This document shows positions 53,161 to 60,351 of a stretch of DNA of 64,000 bases, piece by piece (position 1 is the first letter of the stretch; each line of letters begins with the position of its first letter). The notes beneath the pieces were generated by a model. The model did not search any database and was not told the origin of the DNA. It was given only the letters and a program-made list of their open reading frames with translations. Origin of the DNA: Rhodobacterales bacterium HKCCE4037 (GTDB taxonomy: Bacteria; Pseudomonadota; Alphaproteobacteria; Rhodobacterales; Rhodobacteraceae). The stretch is taken from positions 62,001-126,000 of the forward strand of contig WVSM01000005.1 of assembly GCA_015689645.1 (NCBI GenBank), read 5' to 3'. The position numbers and the translations under genes are program-made.

Positions 53161-54198
53161 ATGAAAGGCACCCTTGTCCTCCTCGACACCCTCGCGGACC
53201 GCGAAGCCGCCGCCCTCATGGTCGATGGCAAGCTCCACGATCTGCTGATCGACCCGCCCGAGGATGCCGCGCCGGGCGTCGGTGCCATCGCCTTCGCCGT
53301 GGCCGACCGGCCGCTGAAAGGGCAGGGCGGCCTGACCCTGCAACTGGGCGACGGCCTCACCGGCTACCTGCGCCGTGCGAAGGACATTTCGCCGGGCGAC
53401 GCCTTCCTCGTGCAGGTCTCCGGCGTGGTGGAGCCGGGCAAGGCGATCCCCGTCACGCCCGATCTGATCTTCAAATCCCGCTACGCCATCGTCACGCCCA
53501 ACGCGCCCGGCATCAACGTCTCCCGCGCGATCCGGGACGAGGATGAACGCGACCGCCTTCTGGAAATCGCCCACGAGGGGATGGAGGGCGACTTCGGCCT
53601 GATCCTGCGCTCCGCCGCCGAAGGCGCGGAGGCCGACGCGATTGCCGGGGACATCGCCAGCCAACTCGACATCGCGCGCAAGATCCTCGCCCATGACGGG
53701 ACTTCGCCCGAATGGCTGCTCGACGCCGAAAGCGCCCACGCCCAGGCCTGGCGCGATTGGCAGACACCCGATGAACTGGTGTCCGAGCCGGGCTGTTTCG
53801 AGACGCATGGCGCGCTGGAGGCCATCGACGCCGCCCTCGCCGTGCGCCAGCCGCTCCCCGGAGGGGCACACGCTTATATCGAGGCGACCCGCGCCCTGAT
53901 TGCCGTTGACGTCAACACCGGCAAGGATCACTCGCTGGCCGCCGGCCTCAAGGCCAACCTCGCGCTGGTCCGCGAGTTGCCGCGGCTTTTCCGCATCAAG
54001 GGCCTCGGGGGGCAGATCACGCTCGACCTCGCGCCGATGCCGAAACGCGACCGCAAGCAGATCGAGGACGCGGTGAAGAAAAGTTTCCGGCTCGACGGTT
54101 CCGACGTGGTCGTCGCGGGCTGGACGCCCCTCGGCAATCTCGAACTGACCCGCAAGCGTGACCGCCTTCCGCTGACACAGGTCTGGCCCAACCCGTAG
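53161..54198 (+). CDS. RNase E/G family ribonuclease, short form
   Basis: A 345-residue protein with the RNase E/G catalytic core: FKSRYAIVTPNAPGINVSRA, EATRALIAVDVNTGKD (metal Asp) and GLGGQITLDLAPMPKRDRKQ. E. coli RNase G is 489 residues; here the S1 segment is reduced, and neither the zinc-link cysteines nor the C-terminal region is visible. It is probably a processing endonuclease acting on rRNA ends or mRNA. It is followed by an inverted gene rather than yacG. Confidence 0.85.
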   Translation: MKGTLVLLDTLADREAAALMVDGKLHDLLIDPPEDAAPGVGAIAFAVADRPLKGQGGLTLQLGDGLTGYLRRAKDISPGDAFLVQVSGVVEPGKAIPVTPDLIFKSRYAIVTPNAPGINVSRAIRDEDERDRLLEIAHEGMEGDFGLILRSAAEGAEADAIAGDIASQLDIARKILAHDGTSPEWLLDAESAHAQAWRDWQTPDELVSEPGCFETHGALEAIDAALAVRQPLPGGAHAYIEATRALIAVDVNTGKDHSLAAGLKANLALVRELPRLFRIKGLGGQITLDLAPMPKRDRKQIEDAVKKSFRLDGSDVVVAGWTPLGNLELTRKRDRLPLTQVWPNP

Positions 54199-54218
54199 AC
54201 CGGGCCTTGGCCAAGGGT

Positions 54219-54237
54219 GGGTGCAACCCGCCCGTTG
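54219..54237 (+). terminator. Hairpin after the RNase E/G gene (weak terminator)
   Basis: GGGTGGGT-gca-ACCCGCCC forms an eight-base stem with one U-G pair, but no T-run follows. The palindrome CCTTGGCCAAGG (54206-54217) lies just before it. Confidence 0.4.
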
Positions 54238-54332
54238 GGCCGGTAGGGTCTTCTTCAACGAAAAAGATCCCGATAGGGCCCGGCGCGCACCAATTACATC
54301 TTTCTCGCCCAATTCTAGGCGAAAATCGTGTA

Positions 54333-54365
54333 ACTACAGAATAACTACAGCATCACTACAGGATC
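54333..54365. repeat. Three phased 11-base direct repeats (ACTACAG)
   Basis: ACTACAG starts at 54333, 54344 and 54355, each followed by a base-plus-AT pattern (AATA, CATC, GATC), giving three units at exactly 11-base spacing, one helical turn apart. They sit in the 184-base gap between convergent 3' ends; no promoter or gene is evident there. Confidence 0.75.
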
Positions 54366-54382
54366 TTGCACCCTGTTCAGGG

Positions 54383-55645
54383 TCATCTGAGCCGCCTCAA
54401 CAGCTCCAGCGACGGCTCCCCGTCCACCGGCAGGCCACTGGCCCGCTGATAGGCTTCGATGGCCGCTTCCGTGCCCGATCCGATCACCCCGTCGGGCGTG
54501 CCGGCGTCGTATCCGGCGGCGTTCAGAAGCTCCTGCAATTCGCGCCGCTGCGCCTGCGTCAGCCCGCTGTCATCGGCACCGAACGACTGCCTCAGCGGCC
54601 CGCTGCCCGCCAGCCGGTCCGACATGTAGCCCACGCCGATCCCGTAGTTGGTGGAGTTGTTGTAGCGCAGTATCACGTTGAAATTGCGATACAATATCCA
54701 CGCCGGTGCACCCGCGCCACCCGGCGCGTGGATGGCCGCAGAACCGTGATCCGGGATCGTTCCGCCCCCCGCGCGCCGCACGCCCAGGTCACGCCACGCG
54801 CTGACCGACCGGGTATTGTCCCGCCCCGTCGCGGCGCTGAAACCGGACGGCAATTGAACTTCCATCCCCCAAGGCTCCCCGCGCCGCCAGCCGAACCGGC
54901 TGAAGTAATTCGCGGTCGAAGCCAGCGCGTCGGTCGGATCGTTCGACCAGATATCGCGCCGCCCGTCGCCCCGGAAGTCGACGGCATATTCCTCGTAAGT
55001 CGTTGGAATAAATTGCGTATGTCCCATCGCCCCCGCCCACGATCCGAGCATCTGCTCCGGCGTCGTGTCGCCGTTCTGGATGATCTTGAGCGCCGAGACC
55101 AGCTGCGCCTCGAAGAACGCCCCGCGCCGCCCTTCCCACGCCAGGGTCGCCACCGCCGAGATCACCGGAATGTCCCCCAGCCGCGTCCCGAACCGGCTCT
55201 CCACCCCCCAGACCGCCGCCGTGATTTCCGGCGGCACGCCGTAGACGCCTTCTATGTCGTTGAGAACGCTACGGTTGTTCGAAAACCGCCCGCGTCCGAC
55301 CGCGATGTCATCCTCACCCGCCACGAGCGCGAGATAATCCTCCGTCGAGCGCCTGAACTCCGTCTGGTTGCGGTCCCGCTCGATCACGCCGGGCAAGACG
55401 CCAACGCCCCGCAACCCGCGGTTCAACGCGTCCTCGCTGATCCCCGCGGCCCGCGCACGCGGCCTAAAGGCTTGAATCCATGCGTCGAAATCGGAATTCG
55501 GTTGCGGCGTGAACTCCGGCTCGGTCGAAGGCCCGTCCGCACCGGCGGCCCCGATCTGCGGCAGCCCGAAACCACCACCGCGCACGCAACCCGCCAGCGC
55601 CAGGGCCCCCGAACTTGCAAGGAGGGATCGTCTCGTCAGGTTCAT
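54383..55645 (-). CDS. Lytic murein transglycosylase lipoprotein
   Basis: A 420-residue outer-membrane or periplasmic enzyme cleaving glycan strands with 1,6-anhydro ends. An N-terminal lipobox LALAGC (Cys21) follows a twin-Arg-bearing signal (MNLTRRSLLASSGA). The MltB-type core has VWGVESRFGTRLGDI with the catalytic Glu, GSWAGAMGHTQFIPTTYEEY and RDIWSNDPTDALASTANYFS. The C-terminus (residues ~360-420) is a peptidoglycan-binding domain 1 (LQELLNAAGYDAGTPDGVIG). It is inverted between rng and yacG. Confidence 0.92.
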   Translation of the reverse strand: MNLTRRSLLASSGALALAGCVRGGGFGLPQIGAAGADGPSTEPEFTPQPNSDFDAWIQAFRPRARAAGISEDALNRGLRGVGVLPGVIERDRNQTEFRRSTEDYLALVAGEDDIAVGRGRFSNNRSVLNDIEGVYGVPPEITAAVWGVESRFGTRLGDIPVISAVATLAWEGRRGAFFEAQLVSALKIIQNGDTTPEQMLGSWAGAMGHTQFIPTTYEEYAVDFRGDGRRDIWSNDPTDALASTANYFSRFGWRRGEPWGMEVQLPSGFSAATGRDNTRSVSAWRDLGVRRAGGGTIPDHGSAAIHAPGGAGAPAWILYRNFNVILRYNNSTNYGIGVGYMSDRLAGSGPLRQSFGADDSGLTQAQRRELQELLNAAGYDAGTPDGVIGSGTEAAIEAYQRASGLPVDGEPSLELLRRLR

Positions 55646-55779
55646 CGTGCTGCTCCACCCGCGTTTTGATCCAGATTGAGGCCGCAGCCCCGCCGACGCA
55701 ATGACGAAACGTCCCACGCCCCTTGAAGGCGGGCCTTTGCCAAGACACATTGCATGTTCATGCCGATAAAGGATGCAAG

Positions 55780-55962
55780 ATGCCGTGCCCGATCTGCGAT
55801 AAAGAGCCCGTGAAAGCCTACCACCCCTTCTGCTCGCGCCGCTGCGCCGACGTGGACCTGGGCCGTTGGCTGAACGAAAGCTACGCCGTGCCCTCGACCG
55901 ACCCCGAGGACGTCGAGCAGGCCCTTGAAGAGGCCGCCAAATCCGAGCCCCGGATGCATTGA
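55780..55962 (+). CDS. yacG: DNA gyrase inhibitor YacG, zinc protein
   Basis: A 60-residue zinc-finger protein. Four cysteine ligands are Cys3 and Cys6 (MPCPICDKE) and Cys18 and Cys22 (FCSRRC), followed by DLGRWLNESYAVPS, the invariant family stretch. In E. coli YacG inhibits gyrase. I chose ATG 55780 since CPIC must start the protein. It normally follows maf/rng, from which it is separated here by the transglycosylase; tRNA-Phe follows. Confidence 0.93.
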   Translation: MPCPICDKEPVKAYHPFCSRRCADVDLGRWLNESYAVPSTDPEDVEQALEEAAKSEPRMH

Positions 55963-56063
55963 TCCCGGCCCCCGAAAAAGTGCGCTTATCCCTATGGACA
56001 GTGCCCCCCGATCCCCCTAAAACGCCGCCACCCGCAGCAGGCACAAGAGCCCGCTGAACCCGT

Positions 56064-56138
56064 GCCCGGGTAGCTCAGGGGTAGAGCAGTGGATTGAAAA
56101 TCCTCGTGTCGGTGGTTCGATTCCGCCCCCGGGCACCA
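56064..56138 (+). tRNA. tRNA-Phe (anticodon GAA)
   Basis: A 75-base cloverleaf with encoded CCA: acceptor GCCCGGG with CCCGGGC, D arm GCTC-AGGGGTA-GAGC, anticodon stem GGATT/AATCC around GAA, T arm GGTGG-TTCGATT-CCGCC. An integrase fragment lies 63 bases downstream. Confidence 0.97.
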
Positions 56139-56201
56139 TCCCCTACAGGTAAGCCTCTGTTTCCCTTCAGTTTTCACTGCTGAACGCTGGAGGCGTAGAC
56201 C

Positions 56202-56288
56202 ATGCTGGAGACCAAAACTGCCCCTTTCACATTTGTGAAGCAGGGCATCTTCTATTTCTCGCGTCGGGTCCCGAGCGAGCGGTATTGA
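56202..56288 (+). pseudogene. Integrase (tyrosine recombinase) N-terminal fragment
   Basis: Only 28 residues remain before a stop: MLETKTAPFTFVKQ, then GIFYFSRRVPSERY. The FVKQGIFYFSRRVP block is the start I know from phage-type integrases of Rhodobacterales (N-terminal DUF6538-like region, usual form GVYYFSRRVPxDL). A good GGAGG site lies eight bases upstream, so the true start is kept and the rest of a ~350-450-residue protein is gone. It sits 63 bases after tRNA-Phe, the position of an integrase that used this tRNA as its target. Confidence 0.75.
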
Positions 56289-56526
56289 AGCGTTCGGATC
56301 GAATGCCGTTCACGAGATCATCACAACCGTGCGGGACTTCTCCGACTTCCCGCCAGAGAGCGATCCGTGGGGCGAACACGACTTCGGACTGTTCGGATAT
56401 GACGGGCAGAAGATCTACTGGAAGATCGACTGCTACAACCTCGACAAGACCGCTGGTTCGCCTAACCCGGCAAACGCCGGCGTATCGCACCGTGTGCTCA
56501 CGATCATGCTCTCAAGTGGGTATTGA
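56287..56526 (+). pseudogene. DUF3768 protein, C-terminal fragment
   Basis: About 79 residues are readable in one frame. A short NAVHEIITTVRDFSDFP lead is followed by DPWGEHDFGLFGYDGQKIYW, KIDCYNLDKTAGSPNPANAG and the end HRVLTIMLSSGY. These match the C-terminal two thirds of DUF3768, a family common on plasmids and integrative elements of alphaproteobacteria. The N-terminus is missing; the frame runs back into the integrase fragment in another phase, so the junction is a deletion scar. A GTG at 56329 could start a 65-residue product, but it is more likely a relic. Confidence 0.75.
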
Positions 56527-56897
56527 TCAGCCCGCTCAGCTGAAAGGTTGGGCGGTTTTTCTTCTGCATAAACGGCCCATACCTGCCGTTCACCATCGCC
56601 TCGACACTGCTGCGCAGCTTCCCTAAAGCGGAGGTCGGACCATGAGCGCAGCTTTGATGTCCGTTCAAGGTCCGCTGTGCGGGACGGAATGTGGTTTGCT
56701 GCGTGTGTTCAGTTGCCTGCTTTGGCGCACTTTTCGGCCCTTCAAAGTTCGTGCGCACAAACTGCACATCTCTAGAGTTCAGGCAGTTGGTCCAGCAGAA
56801 TAAAGTACCCCTTCCTCCATGAAAGCATGATCGCGAAGGATAGTGTGGATCAGCGCTCCGATCAGAAGCCCGGCACGCCATGCATCCCGCCCAGATT
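56527..56897. other. Gene-free stretch, element remnant
   Basis: 371 bases of lower GC than the surroundings. A GGAGG-led 53-codon frame (56642-56803) and a minus-strand frame exist, but neither looks like a protein I know. AAGCGGAGGTCGGACC and similar phrases recall degenerate non-coding sequence common in Roseobacter genomes. I see no gene here. Confidence 0.5.
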
Positions 56898-58454
56898 TCA
56901 TGCAGGGTGAACTGCTTTCGGGCTCTCGTCCATTTGACCGATGACCCGATCCAGTAGACGTTCCATCATTTCGGCCCGAACATTCGCAAAGCGGGGGTCG
57001 TCCCATTTGTTGTCGATGTTCCGAGGGTCGGCTTTGCGGTCGTAGAGCTCACCCCACCTCTCGCTGGCTGGCACGATCAGTGTCCAATCTTCGGTAACGA
57101 GGGTGCGTATGCGGGCCGGTGACTTGTAGCCTTGCCGCGCGTTGGCATCGTTGTATTCGACCATGACATCCGAGCGCCGTTCTACCGCGTCACCATCGAG
57201 GACGGGCAGGAAGGATCTGCCCTGGATACCATTGTAAGGCGAAAGACCGGCACGATGGAGGATGGACGGCGCGATATCGACGGTCGAGGTCAGCGCGGCG
57301 CATCGGGCCGACTGTTCGCGAACAGCAGGATCGCTCCAGATCAGGGGCACTTTCGTGATCGACTCGCGCATCCACGGTCCCTTCAACAGAAGATCGCTGT
57401 CACCGAGATAATCGCCGTGGTCCGAGGTGAAAATCACCACCGTTTTGTCCGCCCGGCCAGACGCCTCCAACGCATCAAGAATCGTGCCGACCGCGTCGTC
57501 GATCATCGTGATCATGCCGGCCGTTAGCGCCATCGCTTCTCGCAAATGCTGTTCACGCGCCATGAACGGAAAGGTCCGAGTTGCCGGTGGCGTTCCGGCC
57601 TCGAAATCCGCGTGGAGCGTTTCCAGCGGCAGCGGGGGGACCCTGTGATCGACATACCGGGTGCCGAGGTCGAACTGATCGGGGCTGTACATGTCCCAGT
57701 ATTTCCCGGGTGGGTTGAAGGGGTGGTGCGGATCGGGGAAAGACACGAAGGTGAAGCATGGCTGATCCGATCGTGCCTGTTCAGTGAGATACTGGCTGGC
57801 CCTGTCCCGGATGTAGAAGGTGGTGTAGGCCTCTTCCGGCATGTCGGGGCGGAGCGCCTGCGGCACTGAATAATTGTGCGGCAGCCCGCGCACGGGGCTT
57901 TCGGCAAGGTCCGGGTAATTCCGGCGCAGCCACTGGCGGTAGTGACCGCCAGCCTCCGTTCCGTGGTCCGTCACTATGTCGATGTGGTCGTAGCCGTAAT
58001 AGGGCAGCGGAATGTCATAGGCATCCTCGCCCTGATACCGGCTCGGTTGCTCTTCGCCGTAAAGGGCCTGATCGATCTTCCAGGCTTCCGCGATCGGACC
58101 GGGGTTCTCTTTCGCGGGAAGCTTTCGCCCGATCATCGGCTGAAGGTGCGACTTGCCGATGGCCGCGGTGCGGTAGCCGCCCGCGCGCAGCACATCGACG
58201 AAGGTGTTGGCCGAGACCGGCAGGTGGCAACCGTTGTAGCGCAGTCCGTGGACTGTCGGAAAACGGCCCGTCATGAAGCTGGCACGGTTGGGCATGCAGA
58301 CCGGGGAGGCCACGAAATACTGGTCGAAGGTCGTACCCTGCGCCGCGATGCGGTCGATGTTTGGCGTCCGAACCACCGGATGTCCGTTGCATCCGAGCCA
58401 GTCCCAACGGTGCTGGTCGGTCATGATGACGAGAAAATCGGGTTGATCGGTCAT
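56898..58454 (-). CDS. Cytoplasmic arylsulfatase-type sulfatase
   Basis: A 518-residue sulfatase. The formylglycine motif is Cys53 in VCMPNRASFMTGR (C-x-P-x-R), to be oxidised by an anaerobic or FGE-type maturase encoded elsewhere. Metal ligands are in VIMTDQHRWDWLG (Asp13) and IFTSDHGDYLGD. There is no signal peptide, so the substrate must be inside the cell. The gene ends the TAXI-TRAP/SulP operon, three bases after the SulP stop. Substrate unknown: candidates are sulfate esters of small organic solutes. Confidence 0.92.
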   Translation of the reverse strand: MTDQPDFLVIMTDQHRWDWLGCNGHPVVRTPNIDRIAAQGTTFDQYFVASPVCMPNRASFMTGRFPTVHGLRYNGCHLPVSANTFVDVLRAGGYRTAAIGKSHLQPMIGRKLPAKENPGPIAEAWKIDQALYGEEQPSRYQGEDAYDIPLPYYGYDHIDIVTDHGTEAGGHYRQWLRRNYPDLAESPVRGLPHNYSVPQALRPDMPEEAYTTFYIRDRASQYLTEQARSDQPCFTFVSFPDPHHPFNPPGKYWDMYSPDQFDLGTRYVDHRVPPLPLETLHADFEAGTPPATRTFPFMAREQHLREAMALTAGMITMIDDAVGTILDALEASGRADKTVVIFTSDHGDYLGDSDLLLKGPWMRESITKVPLIWSDPAVREQSARCAALTSTVDIAPSILHRAGLSPYNGIQGRSFLPVLDGDAVERRSDVMVEYNDANARQGYKSPARIRTLVTEDWTLIVPASERWGELYDRKADPRNIDNKWDDPRFANVRAEMMERLLDRVIGQMDESPKAVHPA

Positions 58455-58457
58455 CGG

Positions 58458-60230
58458 TCACTCCTTGTCTGGTGGGCCGGGTTTGCCGGCGCATTCCATG
58501 AAGACACGAAGCGTGCAATTCGCGCAGATGCCGTCGTCGGCGCGGCGCACGGCCTCGGCGATGGCTTCGGTCTTGTGGGCGTGGATGTTGTCCTGTCCGA
58601 CAACGGCCAGAACCCCGAGCCGCTTCAGCGTCCGCAGCGTGGGCGCGGCGGAGGCGATGAGGTGCATGTCGCGGCCTTGCGCGCGGGCCTTTTGCGCCCG
58701 GTCGATCAGGAAATCTGCGCCAGTCAGGTCGATCTTGCTGACGCCCTTGAGGCTGAGGATCCGGGTCTGCCGGGTCCGCGCCCGCGCCTCTATCCGGTCG
58801 AATGCGCGTTCTATGTGTTCTACCGAAGCAAAGAAGATGGGGCCTTCGACGCGCATCATGCGGATCTGCGGACATTCCGGCAGGTCGAGGGCCTCTGCGT
58901 TGCCGAAGGCGCGGCGGCCGTTCTTCAGGATCGGCGCGCCGACCGCGACCAATGGCTGCGCGCTGTCTTTCAGGAAGACGACGAGCGACACGAGGACACC
59001 GACCATGATCGCGAAATCCAGCTCGGAGAATATCCCCGTGAGAAAGGTCGATAGCAGTATGAGGGTTTCGCTTCCGCCGCTTTGGACGATGTGCCGGATC
59101 TCGCGGATGTTCACGAGCCGCAGGGCGACGTAAAGGATGACCGCCGACATCGCGGGCACGGGGACCAGCGGGACGAGCGGGCCGACGATCACGAGGGCGA
59201 GCAGCAGGAAGCCGGAGGCGAAAACAGCCGCCAGAGGGGTTTGCGCGCCGCTTTCGAGGTTGAGGCCGGAGCGCGTGAACGAGCCGGACCCGACATAGCA
59301 TTGAGCGAAGCTGCCCGTGACATTGGAGAGGCCCTGGCCGATCAGTTCCTGATTGCTGTCGTACCTGTCCCCCCGCCGTGCGGCGAAGGACTTGCCGATC
59401 GAGATCGCCTCGAGCAGGCCGACGAAGGCGATCGCGGCGGCACCCGGCAGGAGCTGGCCCCAGAGATCAAGGTCGAAGGAGGGCATCGTGAGCGCGGGCA
59501 CGACCGAATCCAGCGGCGCGAAGAAGGCGATCTGGCCCGCCGGCCACACCGGAAGATGCGCCACGAAGGAACCGATAACGAGCGCGAGGACGAAAGCCGG
59601 AAGCCGCCGGTCAACCCGCTGCATCACGACGAGGCTGCTAAAGGTCACGAGGGCGATGACGACAGCGCTCCCATCCAAGGCGATAAGTTCCGGGAGCAAC
59701 CGAGTGATACGCTCGACCACTTCACCGCCCTGTTCCACCTGAACGCCGAAAATAGCCGGCAATTGCGAGACGGAGATCAGGACAGCGGCGGCGGCCGTGA
59801 AGCCCAGTATGACGGAATGGGAGACGAAGGCGATCAGCGCGCCAAGACCGGCCATGCCCGCGATCAGCTGCATCACGCCGACCATAAATGTCAGCGTGAT
59901 CGCAAGCATGATGAATTCGGATGTACCAGCAGCCGCGAGGCCCGACAGGGTGACGAAGACCAAGGCGGAAATGGCCGTGGTAGGGCCCGAGACCATGACC
60001 CGCGATGATCCCCAAAGCGCCGCGATCACGGCCAGGACGATGGCCGAGAAGAGGCCGTATTCCGGGGGCAGGCCCGCGATCAAGGCGAAGGCGACGCCCT
60101 GGGGCAGGACGATGGCCGCCCCGGTCAGTCCTGCGACCGCGTCCTTTCGCATGCTGGCCGACGTCACGTCTGCGTGCCAGGGGCGACGGGGTGACAGCCG
60201 CGAGATGGCGCTTTTCGCCCAACCGGACAT
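58458..60230 (-). CDS. SulP family anion transporter with STAS domain
   Basis: A 590-residue inner-membrane carrier of sulfate or related anions. Residues ~25-420 hold the SulP membrane domain (DAVAGLTGAAIVLPQGVAFA, VLAVIAALWGSSRVMVSGPT, AIAFVGLLEAISIGKSFAAR, GQGLSNVTGSFAQCYVGSGS). Residues ~455-565 form a STAS domain (ILSLKGVSKIDLTGADFLID). It is translated three bases upstream of the sulfatase, suggesting sulfate released by the sulfatase is its cargo. A Cys-rich tail (ICANCTLRVFMECAG) follows the STAS domain. Confidence 0.92.
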   Translation of the reverse strand: MSGWAKSAISRLSPRRPWHADVTSASMRKDAVAGLTGAAIVLPQGVAFALIAGLPPEYGLFSAIVLAVIAALWGSSRVMVSGPTTAISALVFVTLSGLAAAGTSEFIMLAITLTFMVGVMQLIAGMAGLGALIAFVSHSVILGFTAAAAVLISVSQLPAIFGVQVEQGGEVVERITRLLPELIALDGSAVVIALVTFSSLVVMQRVDRRLPAFVLALVIGSFVAHLPVWPAGQIAFFAPLDSVVPALTMPSFDLDLWGQLLPGAAAIAFVGLLEAISIGKSFAARRGDRYDSNQELIGQGLSNVTGSFAQCYVGSGSFTRSGLNLESGAQTPLAAVFASGFLLLALVIVGPLVPLVPVPAMSAVILYVALRLVNIREIRHIVQSGGSETLILLSTFLTGIFSELDFAIMVGVLVSLVVFLKDSAQPLVAVGAPILKNGRRAFGNAEALDLPECPQIRMMRVEGPIFFASVEHIERAFDRIEARARTRQTRILSLKGVSKIDLTGADFLIDRAQKARAQGRDMHLIASAAPTLRTLKRLGVLAVVGQDNIHAHKTEAIAEAVRRADDGICANCTLRVFMECAGKPGPPDKE

Positions 60231-60351
60231 CGGCGGAGTTTCCTTGTCGTTGCGACCGGTGTTGGCCGGATCGGCCGGTGCGATGCAGGTATGCGCCGAG
60301 CCGTTTGGCGCAGGGCCGGTCGCGGCAGTGTGGATCATGGCCCTTTGCGGC

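Noticed and set aside
56642-56803. A 53-codon plus-strand frame with a GGAGG site after the DUF3768 fragment
   Set aside because: The ribosome site is good, but sequence and codon use look non-native and the region recalls degenerate repeats; not enough to call a gene.
56504-56881. A 125-codon minus-strand frame in the gene-free stretch
   Set aside because: No recognisable domain, poor ribosome site, and it runs over the DUF3768 end; treated as non-coding.
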